From Mesobacillus sp. S13 (GTDB taxonomy: Bacteria; Bacillota; Bacilli; Bacillales; Cytobacillaceae): DNA of 64,000 bases. The DNA is taken from positions 916,001 through 980,000 of the forward strand of contig NZ_CP084622.1 in assembly GCF_020422885.1 (NCBI RefSeq), given 5' to 3'. A program made the translations under genes and the position numbers. This document shows, piece by piece, positions 25,226 to 33,486 of the stretch. How positions within the stretch are numbered: the stretch's first letter is position 1; every line of letters starts with the position of its first letter. The notes beneath the pieces are model-generated. The model ran no database searches. It was not told the DNA's origin and saw only the letters and a list, made by a program, of their open reading frames with translations.

Positions 25226-25729
25226 TTATTTGTCGACGCTAGTCAGTGTATTGGTCTCTGAATCTGATTTTTTAATGACGGAAATGCTGCCGTCTGTTTC
25301 GAGGACTACGGCTTCCACCTGATCCATCGAATTGATGCCGCTTGAGCGTGCGGCCTGGAGAATTTCAACCTCCAGCACCCGCTCTTTAATGATATTCTCT
25401 TTTAAATATTTCCCCTGGTAAAAAATTAATTTAGGATCTGACTTGATTAGCCTCTTAAAGCCGTCTGAACGTACTGAACTCCAGGCAACTATGTATTGAA
25501 GCATGATTAAAATGAAGAATGCGGTAAACCCTTCTACTAGGGCTACTTTTTTATTCAATAAGATTGTTGCCAGCGTTGAACCTAGTGCAACCGTTACGAT
25601 GAGGTCGAAAGCATTCATTTTTGAAAGTGTTCTTTTTCCAGATAAACGTAACAATAAAACGAGTGCAGCATATGCCAGTACACCAACAATCAATGTTCGC
25701 CAAATATTATCCCAAGAATTAAAAAACAT
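25226..25729 (-). CDS. DUF421 / YetF-family membrane protein
   Basis: A 167-residue protein with three N-terminal membrane helices (LIVGVLAYAALVLLLRLSGKRTLSKMNAFDLIVTVALGSTLATILL is the family signature) and a soluble YetF-type C-terminal domain (GKYLKENIIKERVLEVEILQAARSSGI...). Related B. subtilis proteins (YetF, YrbG, YdfR) are membrane proteins; some members work in spores. GAGGTG precedes the ATG. It shares a terminator with the convergent ggt. Confidence 0.9.
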   Translation of the reverse strand: MFFNSWDNIWRTLIVGVLAYAALVLLLRLSGKRTLSKMNAFDLIVTVALGSTLATILLNKKVALVEGFTAFFILIMLQYIVAWSSVRSDGFKRLIKSDPKLIFYQGKYLKENIIKERVLEVEILQAARSSGINSMDQVEAVVLETDGSISVIKKSDSETNTLTSVDK

Positions 25730-25885
25730 CGAATCACCTCATATATGTTTTTTCCTAAAAAAGCCTGTGCAAACATACGGATAAGGGGGAATACTATCCA
25801 ATAGAACAGAAAAGTCTATCTACAGCTTATTGCACATTCACCCATTTTTCGGTAGGATGTTAGGGTAGTGAAAGGAGCGAGAATC

Positions 25886-26071
25886 TTGGGAAATCCGATT
25901 AATGATAAAAATACGCAGGTCGTATTCCTGAAGCAACGCCTGGATATGTTTGCTGAGTTGCTTGAAGCAATTGATCCGGAGGAAACAGACCTTGAGGATA
26001 TCGATCGCATGATCCAGATTGTTGAGGAAATGGATGCGAAATGCCGCGAGTTCAAGCATCGCGATATGTAA
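25886..26071 (+). CDS. SE1561-family small protein
   Basis: 61 residues from TTG 25886, chosen because AAAGGAG (25871-25877) is eight bases upstream; a GTG at 25868 would place the ribosome site inside the gene. The product GNPINDKNTQVVFLKQRL, then LLEAIDPEETDLEDIDRMI, is a helical acidic protein that fits the SE1561 family of Firmicutes. The function is unknown. Its stop codon forms part of the terminator stem. Confidence 0.8.
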   Translation: MGNPINDKNTQVVFLKQRLDMFAELLEAIDPEETDLEDIDRMIQIVEEMDAKCREFKHRDM

Positions 26072-26098
26072 GAGACCTTTTGATGGGTCTCTTATTTA
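26069..26098 (+). terminator. Terminator of SE1561-family gene
   Basis: The stem TAAGAGACC / GGTCTCTTA followed by TTTAATTT. Confidence 0.85.
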
Positions 26099-26117
26099 AT
26101 TTCACAAACTTTTCCGT

Positions 26118-26280
26118 CGTCTAGCTTCCAGTGCCTAGCCAGTTTCCATCTAGGGTTTTGGAGAGAAGAAGTATCAAACAGCACGATCGTTTCGGTCCGC
26201 CGAATGAAATCGAATAACGACTTCAATGGTCGGCCCTCCAGCGCTTGTCGGGGCTGAACAAGGCGCTTCTGCTTTTCTAT
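26118..26280. repeat. Dispersed structured repeat, copy 2 (short form)
   Basis: It begins GTCTAGCTTCCAGTGCCTAGCC, lacks much of the interior of the other copies, and ends with CCCTCCAGCGCTTGTCGGGG...AAGGCGCTT. The hairpin TGAAATCGAATAACGACTTCA-like core is retained in altered form. Together with flanking A/T-rich DNA it fills the 330-bp gap before the fumarase gene. Confidence 0.8.
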
Positions 26281-26403
26281 TTGTAAACGATTCCACTTTC
26301 TATCTTTAAATCGGAAGATGATAGGAGTATAATGATATCGGAGAAATTGTTATAAAATTTTCACATATAAAGAGACAGCAAACAAGGGGAGAGGGGTAGA
26401 CAG

Positions 26404-27957
26404 ATGAATATCGAAAAGTTCCAGGAAAGCATGTACCAGCTGGTTGTTGAGACATCCACAAACCTTCCTAAGGATGTCCGCCGGGCAATCAAAGCGGCGG
26501 CGGAGCGTGAAAATGCGGGGACGCGTTCAGCGATGAGCCTTGATACCATCACCAACAACATCAAAATGGCGGATGATAATGTTTCGCCAATTTGCCAGGA
26601 TACTGGTCTTCCAACTTTTAAGATCAAGACTCCTGTAGGTGCAAACCAGCTTGTGATGAAAAAAGCGATTTATAATGCAATTGCCCAGGCGACAAAGGAT
26701 GGCAAGCTGCGCCCGAACTCTGTTGATTCATTGACAGGCGACAACAGCGGTGACAATCTTGGCGGCGGCACTCCTGTCATCAAGTTTGAGCAATGGGAAA
26801 AAGACTATATTGACGCTCGTCTAATTTTAAAAGGCGGCGGCTGTGAAAATAAAAATATTCAATACAGCCTTCCTGCAGAATTGGAAGGACTCGGACGTGC
26901 CGGGCGCGATCTGGATGGAATCCGCAAATGCATTATGCATTCGGTTTACCAAGCACAAGGACAAGGCTGCAGCGCCGGCTTCATCGGCGTGGGAATCGGC
27001 GGCGACCGTTCTTCAGGCTATGATCTTGCAAAAGAGCAGTTATTCCGTACGGTAGACGATGTGAATCCGCATCCAGAACTCCGTGACCTTGAAGAGTATG
27101 TAATGGAAAATGCCAACAAACTTGGAATCGGCACAATGGGCTTTGGCGGTGAAACGACGCTTCTAGGCTGCAAAATCGGTGTCATGAACCGTATTCCAGC
27201 AAGCTTCTATGTATCTGTTGCGTATAACTGCTGGGCATATCGCCGCCTTGGTGTTGCCGTGAATCCTGAAACGGGAGAGATCCAGGAATGGATGTATCAG
27301 GATGGGGAGAAAATCGACTTCGCACAGCCTGCAGCCCAGGAAATCGCGGCGGCTGTTGAAGCACCGGTGGAAGAGAATGTTGTCACATTGACGGCTCCAA
27401 TTACAGAAGAGCAGATCCGCCAGCTAAAGGTCGGAGATGTCGTGAAAATCGACGGCATGATGTACACCGGACGCGACGCAATCCATAAGTATCTGTCAGA
27501 CCACGATTCACCAGTGGACCTGAATGGCCAGGTCATCTACCATTGCGGCCCGGTCATGCTGAAGGATGAAGAAGGAAACTGGCACGTAAAGGCTGCAGGC
27601 CCGACAACAAGTATTCGCGAGGAGCCTTACCAGGGTGATATCATGAAAAAGTTCGGTATCCGTGCTGTCATCGGTAAAGGTGGAATGGGCGCGAAGACAC
27701 TGGCTGCACTGAAGGAGCATGGCGGTGTTTACTTGAATGCCATCGGCGGAGCTGCCCAGTATTATGCGGACTGCATCAAGTCAGTAGAGGGTGTAGACCT
27801 GATGAACTTTGGTATTCCTGAAGCCATGTGGCACCTGAACGTCGAAGGCTTTACAGCCGTTGTCACAATGGACTCACACGGCAACAGCCTGCACGAAGAT
27901 GTTGAAAAATCATCCCTTGAAAAATTGGCCCAGTTTGCGGATCGAGTATATAAATAA
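26404..27957 (+). CDS. fumA: Class I (iron-sulfur) fumarate hydratase
   Basis: A 517-residue, full-length class I fumarase: an alpha domain with likely [4Fe-4S] ligands in PICQDTG, GGGCENKN and GQGCSAGFIGV, and a beta domain (from about residue 330, LTAPITEEQIRQLKVGDVVKIDGMMYTGRDAIHKYL) including IGKGGMG and NAIGGAAQYYADCI. It interconverts fumarate and malate in the TCA cycle. The cluster is oxygen-sensitive, which suits an organism with anaerobic respiration. A related function (tartrate dehydratase) is less likely given the length. A strong terminator follows. Confidence 0.93.
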   Translation: MNIEKFQESMYQLVVETSTNLPKDVRRAIKAAAERENAGTRSAMSLDTITNNIKMADDNVSPICQDTGLPTFKIKTPVGANQLVMKKAIYNAIAQATKDGKLRPNSVDSLTGDNSGDNLGGGTPVIKFEQWEKDYIDARLILKGGGCENKNIQYSLPAELEGLGRAGRDLDGIRKCIMHSVYQAQGQGCSAGFIGVGIGGDRSSGYDLAKEQLFRTVDDVNPHPELRDLEEYVMENANKLGIGTMGFGGETTLLGCKIGVMNRIPASFYVSVAYNCWAYRRLGVAVNPETGEIQEWMYQDGEKIDFAQPAAQEIAAAVEAPVEENVVTLTAPITEEQIRQLKVGDVVKIDGMMYTGRDAIHKYLSDHDSPVDLNGQVIYHCGPVMLKDEEGNWHVKAAGPTTSIREEPYQGDIMKKFGIRAVIGKGGMGAKTLAALKEHGGVYLNAIGGAAQYYADCIKSVEGVDLMNFGIPEAMWHLNVEGFTAVVTMDSHGNSLHEDVEKSSLEKLAQFADRVYK

Positions 27958-27968
27958 AACGAATGAGA

Positions 27969-28000
27969 GGAGACTCGCTTTTTTAAGAGAGTCTCCTTTT
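27969..28000 (+). terminator. Terminator of fumarase gene
   Basis: The stem GGAGACTC / GAGTCTCC followed by TTTTATATTG. Confidence 0.88.
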
Positions 28001-28050
28001 ATATTGTCCAGCTGGTGTTAGATGTTTGCCTATTTGCCGCCTCAGCCTTT

Positions 28051-29064
28051 CTATTTCTTCTCTTTAGCCAACTGGTTGCGATCTACATTGCCTGGCTGCC
28101 TTTCCATCCACTCATTTTCGATTTGGATATTTCCGCCATCTTCAGCAAAATTTGCTGTCTCCAACAAGAATCTTGCATATGTTGCGCCGAGATCATGCCT
28201 TGGACTTACTGCGATTGAATCGCCGAAGTTTCGCACCTTTGCTGACGACAAGTTTGAAATATGGAAGAGCATTAGCTTATCTGAGTACGGAGCTTCAGTC
28301 GATTCGGTAATCATGAACTGGCTTGGGATTGAAACAGGCAGGTCTTCTTTGTACATGATCTGGGAAAGTGTGTTGTGTTGTTTGATATTGATTTTTTTTC
28401 CGCGTAAAAAATAATTCCTTACTTCTGCATCTTTAGCAACCTGGCTGAACCCCATGACAAGGATCGTTTTGATCGCATTCACCTGTATGTTAAGGTAAAG
28501 ATGGGTAATTTCCATAGCAGAAAGAGGCCTTTTATCGCCATAATATCCATTAAAAAAACTTTGCTTTTCAACAAAAGTAACCTCTTTCATTTTGGGGATG
28601 GATGGAGCCCTTACATGCAATCCCTTGTTCAGCATCATTTCTGTTACCTTATTTGAAAGATTGAGAGAAGAGATATTGATATCTGTGATGGATTGGCGCA
28701 GGTCCATCTTCGAGAAACCTGGCAAAGCTACACTATAATAAAGTGCACCGTATTTAACCATCATTTCAAGATAGTTCAGATAAAAGCTGTCAGAAAAAAG
28801 CCTGGGCGCACTCTCATTTACATCTCCTTCCAAGGAAAACCCCATAGGCACAGCCATTCCTTCCTGCTGAAACATTTCCTTCAAATGAGAGAGAATGTCC
28901 TTGCTCAATTGATCAGCAGTCACCAGGCAATCCTTAATCTCCTCGTCTTCGCAATTCAGTAAAAAATGTTTGAACATGCAGGAAGACATTGAATTTGCCA
29001 TGTAGATATTCCACAAATTGCCGATCTCTCCGGACGTCCAATCGATTTTTTGTTCCTCCGACAT
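28051..29064 (-). CDS. DUF3231 protein (double ferritin-like helical bundle)
   Basis: 337 residues from ATG 29064, chosen because AAGGAG lies at normal spacing; an upstream extension lacks a ribosome site. The protein has two similar helical halves: SGEIGNLWNIYMANSMSSCMFKHFL...DCLVTADQLSKDILSHLKEMFQQEG and, in the second, EITHLYLNIQVNAIKTILVMGFSQVAKDAEVRNYFLRGKKI. This is the pattern of DUF3231 proteins, widespread in spore formers and of unknown role. Divergent from pdaA. Confidence 0.82.
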   Translation of the reverse strand: MSEEQKIDWTSGEIGNLWNIYMANSMSSCMFKHFLLNCEDEEIKDCLVTADQLSKDILSHLKEMFQQEGMAVPMGFSLEGDVNESAPRLFSDSFYLNYLEMMVKYGALYYSVALPGFSKMDLRQSITDINISSLNLSNKVTEMMLNKGLHVRAPSIPKMKEVTFVEKQSFFNGYYGDKRPLSAMEITHLYLNIQVNAIKTILVMGFSQVAKDAEVRNYFLRGKKINIKQHNTLSQIMYKEDLPVSIPSQFMITESTEAPYSDKLMLFHISNLSSAKVRNFGDSIAVSPRHDLGATYARFLLETANFAEDGGNIQIENEWMERQPGNVDRNQLAKEKK

Positions 29065-29181
29065 AATGTTCTCCTTAGTGTTTGGTATTTTTACTATTAG
29101 CTTCTCAAAATGAAATATACTTATAAGAATTTTTTTTTCCTCCTGACAAACAATAAGGAAAAACATCAATGGAGGAACATC

Positions 29182-29991
29182 ATGAAAAAAATTGTTAAAA
29201 TTTTGCTTGCTTCAGCAATGCTGCTGTTGATTACCTTGCCTGCTACGACTGGTGCGGAGGAGAACTCCAATTCACCATTGCACTGGGGCTTCAAAAAGGG
29301 CCGCAATGGAAGGCAGGCAGATGCCGGGAGGATGTTTGAGGTCATCCTTGAAGACCATGAAGCTGTCTACAAAGGAGATAAGAATTCAAAGGATATTTAT
29401 TTAACCTTCGATAATGGATATGAAAACGGCTATACCGAGAAAATTCTCGATATTTTAAAGGAAGAAAAGGTGCCGGCTGCATTTTTTGTGACAGGACATT
29501 ATCTCGACAGTGCACCAGAGCTGGTTGCGCGCATGGCCAATGAGGGTCATATCGTGGGCAACCATTCTTGGCACCATCCTGACATGACGAAAATCAGCGA
29601 TGAGAAAATCAAAAAGGAACTGGAAATGGTCAGAGCAGAGACGGAAAGAATCACCGGCAAAAAGCATATGACCTATCTTCGCCCGCCGCGCGGAATTTTC
29701 AGCGAAAGGACGATGGCGGTCGCGAAGGAAGCCGGCTATACCCATGTATTCTGGTCACTCGCCTTTGTTGACTGGAATACGGACCAGCAGAAAGGTGCGC
29801 AATATTCCTATGATAAAATCATGACGCAGATCCACCCAGGAGCAGTACTGCTTCTGCATACTGTATCAAAGGACAACGCCGATGCACTTGGAAAAGTAAT
29901 CAGGGATCTGAAAGAGCAAGGCTACAATTTTAAAAGTCTGGACGATTTGATGCTGAGCAAAGGCGGTATGAAGGATCCGATGTTATACTAG
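29182..29991 (+). CDS. pdaA: Delta-lactam-forming de-N-acetylase (PdaA, spore cortex)
   Basis: 269 residues from ATG 29182, six bases after GGAGG. It has a signal peptide (KKIVKILLASAMLLLITLPATTGA) and a polysaccharide deacetylase (NodB) fold: motif 1 IYLTFDNGYENGYT, motif 2 GNHSWHHPDM, motif 3 LRPPRGIFSERT, motif 4 VDWNTDQQKG and motif 5 HPGAVLLLHTVS. The TFDNGYEN variant is typical of PdaA, which deacetylates muramic acid so that cortex muramic-delta-lactam can form, needed for germination. B. subtilis pdaA (yfjS) lies in the same neighbourhood near yfjP and yfjO, as here. Confidence 0.92.
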   Translation: MKKIVKILLASAMLLLITLPATTGAEENSNSPLHWGFKKGRNGRQADAGRMFEVILEDHEAVYKGDKNSKDIYLTFDNGYENGYTEKILDILKEEKVPAAFFVTGHYLDSAPELVARMANEGHIVGNHSWHHPDMTKISDEKIKKELEMVRAETERITGKKHMTYLRPPRGIFSERTMAVAKEAGYTHVFWSLAFVDWNTDQQKGAQYSYDKIMTQIHPGAVLLLHTVSKDNADALGKVIRDLKEQGYNFKSLDDLMLSKGGMKDPMLY

Positions 29992-30000
29992 TATGAAGTT

Positions 30001-30029
30001 AGTCCCGGCATCTTGTTGGTGCCGGGACT
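30001..30029 (+). terminator. Stem-loop downstream of pdaA
   Basis: A perfect 10-bp stem AGTCCCGGCA / TGCCGGGACT starting about ten bases after the stop codon. No T-tract follows (ATTGG), so it may be a weak terminator or a transcript-stabilising hairpin. Confidence 0.65.
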
Positions 30030-30034
30030 ATTGG

Positions 30035-30133
30035 AATTGGAAAAAAACGTGATAATTACCAATTCGCTATAAAAATGAAAAAGTCGCTAGATAAAAGAAA
30101 AAGTCGCTATATAAAGTAAAAACTCGCTATATT
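30035..30133. repeat. Hairpin plus exact 20-nt array of TCGCTA motifs
   Basis: A hairpin AATTGG (30035-30040) / CCAATT (30059-30064) is followed by CGCTA at 30065, 30085, 30105 and 30125, exactly 20 nt apart. The layout repeats the array at 1324-1470: an inner AAAAAAACG stretch, then TCGCnATAAA units. The stem pairs differ (AACTGG/CCAGTT there) but remain complementary. Confidence 0.85.
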
Positions 30134-30288
30134 ATTTCTTTTTTTCGTTAAGAACATCAATATCCTCAATAGTCTTAACTGAATTTCATATAAACAAATT
30201 CAGTATCCCTTGAATAAAATCTCCTATCTTCGTAAAAACCTCGTGGAAATGCTATAATACGGGGAAAATACGTAAGGGCGGTTTGTAT

Positions 30289-31149
30289 ATGTGGGAAGAA
30301 AAGGTGTCGATTTCAGGGCCATATAATTTTGATCTTGCATTAAGCAGGCTGGCGCTTGATCCATTGCATTTTGTTGATATAGAAAAGCGGAGTGTAAAGG
30401 TGCCGCTTGTTTTTAACCATAAAAAAATCGTTGCAGAAGTCACCGGAACTGGGTCTCTGGAAAAGCCGGAATTCATTATCCGTGCTGACCATGACAAAGA
30501 AATGACACTGCATCGTCTCCACGAAATTTTTCAATGGAATGTGGAACTGCTCCATATTCATGAACATTTCCAGACGACTGAGTTGAAGGGCTTATTCAAT
30601 GAACATTACGGAACTCCGCTTGTCCTGGAGTTTGACCCGTTCTCGAGTTTGATCAAGAGCATTATCCATCAACAGGTCAATCTTAAATTCGCTTTTACAC
30701 TAACAGAACGGTTCGTGCATTCTTTCGGTGAGGAGTTGGATGGAGTCTGGTTTTACCCAAGTCCTGAAAAAGTGGCGCAGCTCACGGTCGAAGAACTGCG
30801 TGAATTGCAGTTCAGCGGACGGAAGGCAGAGTATGTAATCGGAATCGCCGAATTGGCAGCATCGGGTCAGCTTGATTTTGAAAAAATGAAATCGAAACCT
30901 GATGCGGAAGTTGCCCAGGAATTGATTAAAGTCCGCGGAGTTGGTCCATGGACGGTTGAGAACTTCCTGATGTTCGCACTCGGAAGACCAAACCTATTCC
31001 CGATGGGCGACATCGGTATCCAGAACGCACTGAAGAAGTATTTCAATCTGGAGGAAAAACCGACTCTAGCGCAGATGGAAAAGTATAAAGAACCATGGAA
31101 TCCTTATTTAAGCTATGCTTCGCTCTATTTATGGAGAAGCATTGAATAA
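30289..31149 (+). CDS. yfjP: DNA-3-methyladenine glycosylase II, AlkA/YfjP-like
   Basis: 286 residues from ATG 30289 (AAGGGCGG upstream; the TTG at 30283 is too close). It has an N-terminal AlkA-type domain, then the HhH-GPD fold: SLIKSIIHQQVNLKFAFTLTERFV, the helix-hairpin-helix LIKVRGVGPWTVENFLMFALGRPNLFPMGDIGIQNAL with the catalytic Asp (GD before IGIQ). It excises alkylated bases from DNA. TATAAT at 30253-30258 is a likely -10. It lies just upstream of rlmCD, as yfjP does before yfjO in B. subtilis. Confidence 0.9.
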   Translation: MWEEKVSISGPYNFDLALSRLALDPLHFVDIEKRSVKVPLVFNHKKIVAEVTGTGSLEKPEFIIRADHDKEMTLHRLHEIFQWNVELLHIHEHFQTTELKGLFNEHYGTPLVLEFDPFSSLIKSIIHQQVNLKFAFTLTERFVHSFGEELDGVWFYPSPEKVAQLTVEELRELQFSGRKAEYVIGIAELAASGQLDFEKMKSKPDAEVAQELIKVRGVGPWTVENFLMFALGRPNLFPMGDIGIQNALKKYFNLEEKPTLAQMEKYKEPWNPYLSYASLYLWRSIE

Positions 31150-31164
31150 TTGGAGTGAAGTTTT

Positions 31165-32736
31165 ATGAAAAAAGAGCAGCAAATTCATACGAAAAAAGAG
31201 CATCGCAGAAAAAAAGATAACCTCGCCAAAGCTGATCAGGGGATGAAACAAGCTCCGCAAAGCAAAGGTCAGCAAGAAAAAGCTATACAAAAAAGGGGCC
31301 AGCAAGAAAAAGGCCAACAAACCAAAGTTACTTATAAGAAAAAAGGACAGCAATACCAAAAAGAACAGCAAACCGCTAAGCTGGAGCTGAAGCAGACCTT
31401 CCCGCTGACGATCAAGCGTCTTGGCATCAATGGGGAGGGGGTCGGCTATTTCAAACGCCAGGTGGTGTTCGTGCCGGGTGCCCTGCCGGGTGAGGAAATT
31501 GTCGCAGAGGCAACGAAGGTTCATCCGAAGTTTGCTGAGGCGAGAATCAAGAAAATCCGTAAACATTCAGAGCATCGGATCAAGCCGCTATGTCCGGTCT
31601 ACGATCAGTGTGGCGGCTGCCAGTTGCAGCATTTGCGCTATGATCAGCAGCTCAATGAAAAGCGCGATATTGTCATCCAGGCATTGGAGCGCCATACAAA
31701 GCTGAAGATCGAATACCTGGATATCCGAAAGACGATTGGCATGGAGAATCCATGGGGTTACCGAAACAAGAGCCAGTTCCAGGTTGGTGAAAAGGACGGA
31801 AAGATACTTGCGGGCCTCTATGGTTTGAACTCTCACAACCTGATCAATATCGAGCAGTGTGCGGTACAGCATCCTGCAACGACGAAAGCTACAGAGGTTG
31901 TGAAAGGTATTCTGCAGGACTTGAAGATCCCGATTTACAATGAGAAGAAGCACAGTGGGCTTGTCCGCACAATCGTTGCGAGAACGGGAGTGCAGACTGG
32001 GGAGCTCCAAATTGTCCTGATCACAACAAAGAAGGAGCTGCCGAAGAAGGACATTATCATCCAGGAGATCAAGAAGCGTCTGCCTGAGGTTCATTCGATT
32101 GTCCAAAACGTCAACGGTGAAAAAACTTCGGTCATTTTTGGCAGCGAAACCACAACATTAGAGGGCAGTGATTTTATCCAGGAGACACTGGGCGACCTGC
32201 AATTTGAATTATCGGCACGTACATTCTTCCAGCTAAATCCAGAGCAGACGGTTAAACTTTATAACGAAGCGAAGGCAGCTGCAATGCTGACTGGCAAGGA
32301 AAAGCTAGTGGATGCGTATTGCGGGGTTGGAACGATTGGTTTGTGGATGGCGGATCAGGCTGGCGAAGTCCGCGGAATGGACGTTATTGCAGAATCCATC
32401 GAAGATGCCAAAAAGAATGCCGAGAAGCATGGCGTCAAGCATGCAAAATTTTATATGGGCAAAGCGGAAGAACTGCTTCCAAAATGGCTGAATGAAGGCT
32501 GGCGTCCGGATGTGGTCGTCGTCGATCCGCCTCGTACAGGCTGCGACGAGGAATTCCTGAAGACTGTCCTGAAAATCCAGCCAAAAACCTTTGTGTATGT
32601 ATCCTGCAATCCTTCAACACTTGCAAAGGATATCACGACTCTGAGTTCAAAGTATAAAGTTGAATACATCCAGCCAGTCGATATGTTCCCGCACACTTCT
32701 CAGATTGAGAGTGTCACAAGACTGGTACTGAAATAA
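31165..32736 (+). CDS. rlmCD: 23S rRNA (uracil-5-)-methyltransferase RlmCD
   Basis: 523 residues: a Lys/Gln-rich tail (about residues 1-75) with KGQQ-type repeats, a TRAM domain ([35 protein letters not shown]), iron-sulfur cysteines ([14 protein letters not shown] plus a later IEQC), and a Rossmann methyltransferase with SAM motif [22 protein letters not shown] and the catalytic Cys in [10 protein letters not shown]. In B. subtilis RlmCD (YfjO) methylates U747 and U1939 of 23S rRNA. The basic N-terminal tail is longer than usual and probably binds RNA. Probably co-transcribed with yfjP (15-base gap). Confidence 0.92.
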   Translation: MKKEQQIHTKKEHRRKKDNLAKADQGMKQAPQSKGQQEKAIQKRGQQEKGQQTKVTYKKKGQQYQKEQQTAKLELKQTFPLTIKRLGINGEGVGYFKRQVVFVPGALPGEEIVAEATKVHPKFAEARIKKIRKHSEHRIKPLCPVYDQCGGCQLQHLRYDQQLNEKRDIVIQALERHTKLKIEYLDIRKTIGMENPWGYRNKSQFQVGEKDGKILAGLYGLNSHNLINIEQCAVQHPATTKATEVVKGILQDLKIPIYNEKKHSGLVRTIVARTGVQTGELQIVLITTKKELPKKDIIIQEIKKRLPEVHSIVQNVNGEKTSVIFGSETTTLEGSDFIQETLGDLQFELSARTFFQLNPEQTVKLYNEAKAAAMLTGKEKLVDAYCGVGTIGLWMADQAGEVRGMDVIAESIEDAKKNAEKHGVKHAKFYMGKAEELLPKWLNEGWRPDVVVVDPPRTGCDEEFLKTVLKIQPKTFVYVSCNPSTLAKDITTLSSKYKVEYIQPVDMFPHTSQIESVTRLVLK

Positions 32737-32739
32737 TCA

Positions 32740-32772
32740 AAGCGCCGGCCCGGATCAGGGCTGGCGCTTTTA
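32740..32772 (+). terminator. Terminator of rlmCD
   Basis: The stem AAGCGCCGGCCC / GGGCTGGCGCTT (one G-T pair) followed by TTTATC. It overlaps the end of the convergent TetR gene. Confidence 0.88.
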
Positions 32773-33324
32773 TCGCATATTGGATAATCCTCTATTTATA
32801 AAATTATTAATGATCTCAGCCATCTCCCGAGGTGTTTTATCCATCCCGTTTTCTACCCAATTTTTAATTACATAAATACTGCCGCTGACAACAAAGATAT
32901 TGATATATTCAAATGTTTCGCGGTCAAAATGGCTGTCGGTAATCCAGTTTTTGAAGATGAATTCATGGGTGATCATCATGCCTTTTTTCTGGAAGTGGAT
33001 ATCGCTGTTTTCACTTAAAAGTGTCTGGCATACATCGCTTTTCTGGGCAATATACTCAAGAATCTTCTCTGTCATTTTCAAAGCTTCTTCTTCTTTGGAA
33101 AAATTATATTGGTTCAAAGTCGCTACCATGTCTTCTATGAATTCTTCTTCAATCGCATTCAACAGGTCATATTGACTGGAATAATGAGAATAGAATGTGG
33201 AGCGGTTAATATCTGCGAGCTCACAGATTTCCTTTATGGTGATATTGGAAATTGGCTTGTTTTTCAATAAGTCCATCAGACTTTCTTTTAAGACCATCCG
33301 GGTGTATTTTTTTCGTCTGTCCAT
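32770..33324 (-). CDS. TetR-family transcriptional regulator
   Basis: A 184-residue protein. The N-terminal DNA-binding domain has the TetR helix-turn-helix (ISNITIKEICELADINRSTFYSHYSSQYDLLNAIEEEF); the rest is an all-helical ligand domain of the DhaS/YxaF-like C-terminal type. It is divergent from the MMPL operon, with two short inverted repeats in the 162-bp gap, one overlapping the operon's -35. It probably represses the exporter and itself. Confidence 0.9.
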   Translation of the reverse strand: MDRRKKYTRMVLKESLMDLLKNKPISNITIKEICELADINRSTFYSHYSSQYDLLNAIEEEFIEDMVATLNQYNFSKEEEALKMTEKILEYIAQKSDVCQTLLSENSDIHFQKKGMMITHEFIFKNWITDSHFDRETFEYINIFVVSGSIYVIKNWVENGMDKTPREMAEIINNFINRGLSNMR

Positions 33325-33361
33325 TTTTCAAACCCTTCCTTTATCTGTAAAACATTGAGTT

Positions 33362-33390
33362 AAACAACAAAAAAAGATTCTGTGTTGTTT
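33362..33390. promoter_or_regulatory. Inverted repeat AAACAACA / TGTTGTTT (TetR operator candidate)
   Basis: A perfect 8-bp inverted repeat with a 13-base spacer (33362-33369 and 33383-33390), located between the TetR gene start and the MMPL promoter. It shares the TGTTG / CAACA word with the second site at 33416. Confidence 0.5.
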
Positions 33391-33415
33391 ATTGCACGTT
33401 ATGTGCCCAACTGTT

Positions 33416-33446
33416 TGTTGAATAGACAACACGGTGTTTATATAAT
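33416..33446 (+). promoter_or_regulatory. Promoter and operator of the MMPL operon
   Basis: TTGAAT (33418-33423), 17 bases, TATAAT (33441-33446): a good sigma-A promoter. TGTTG-N6-CAACA (33416-33431) overlaps the -35 box, so a bound TetR-type repressor would block polymerase. Confidence 0.7.
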
Positions 33447-33486
33447 GATAAAGTGAAAGAGCAAAAGACTCAAGTGAGGTTGAAGA

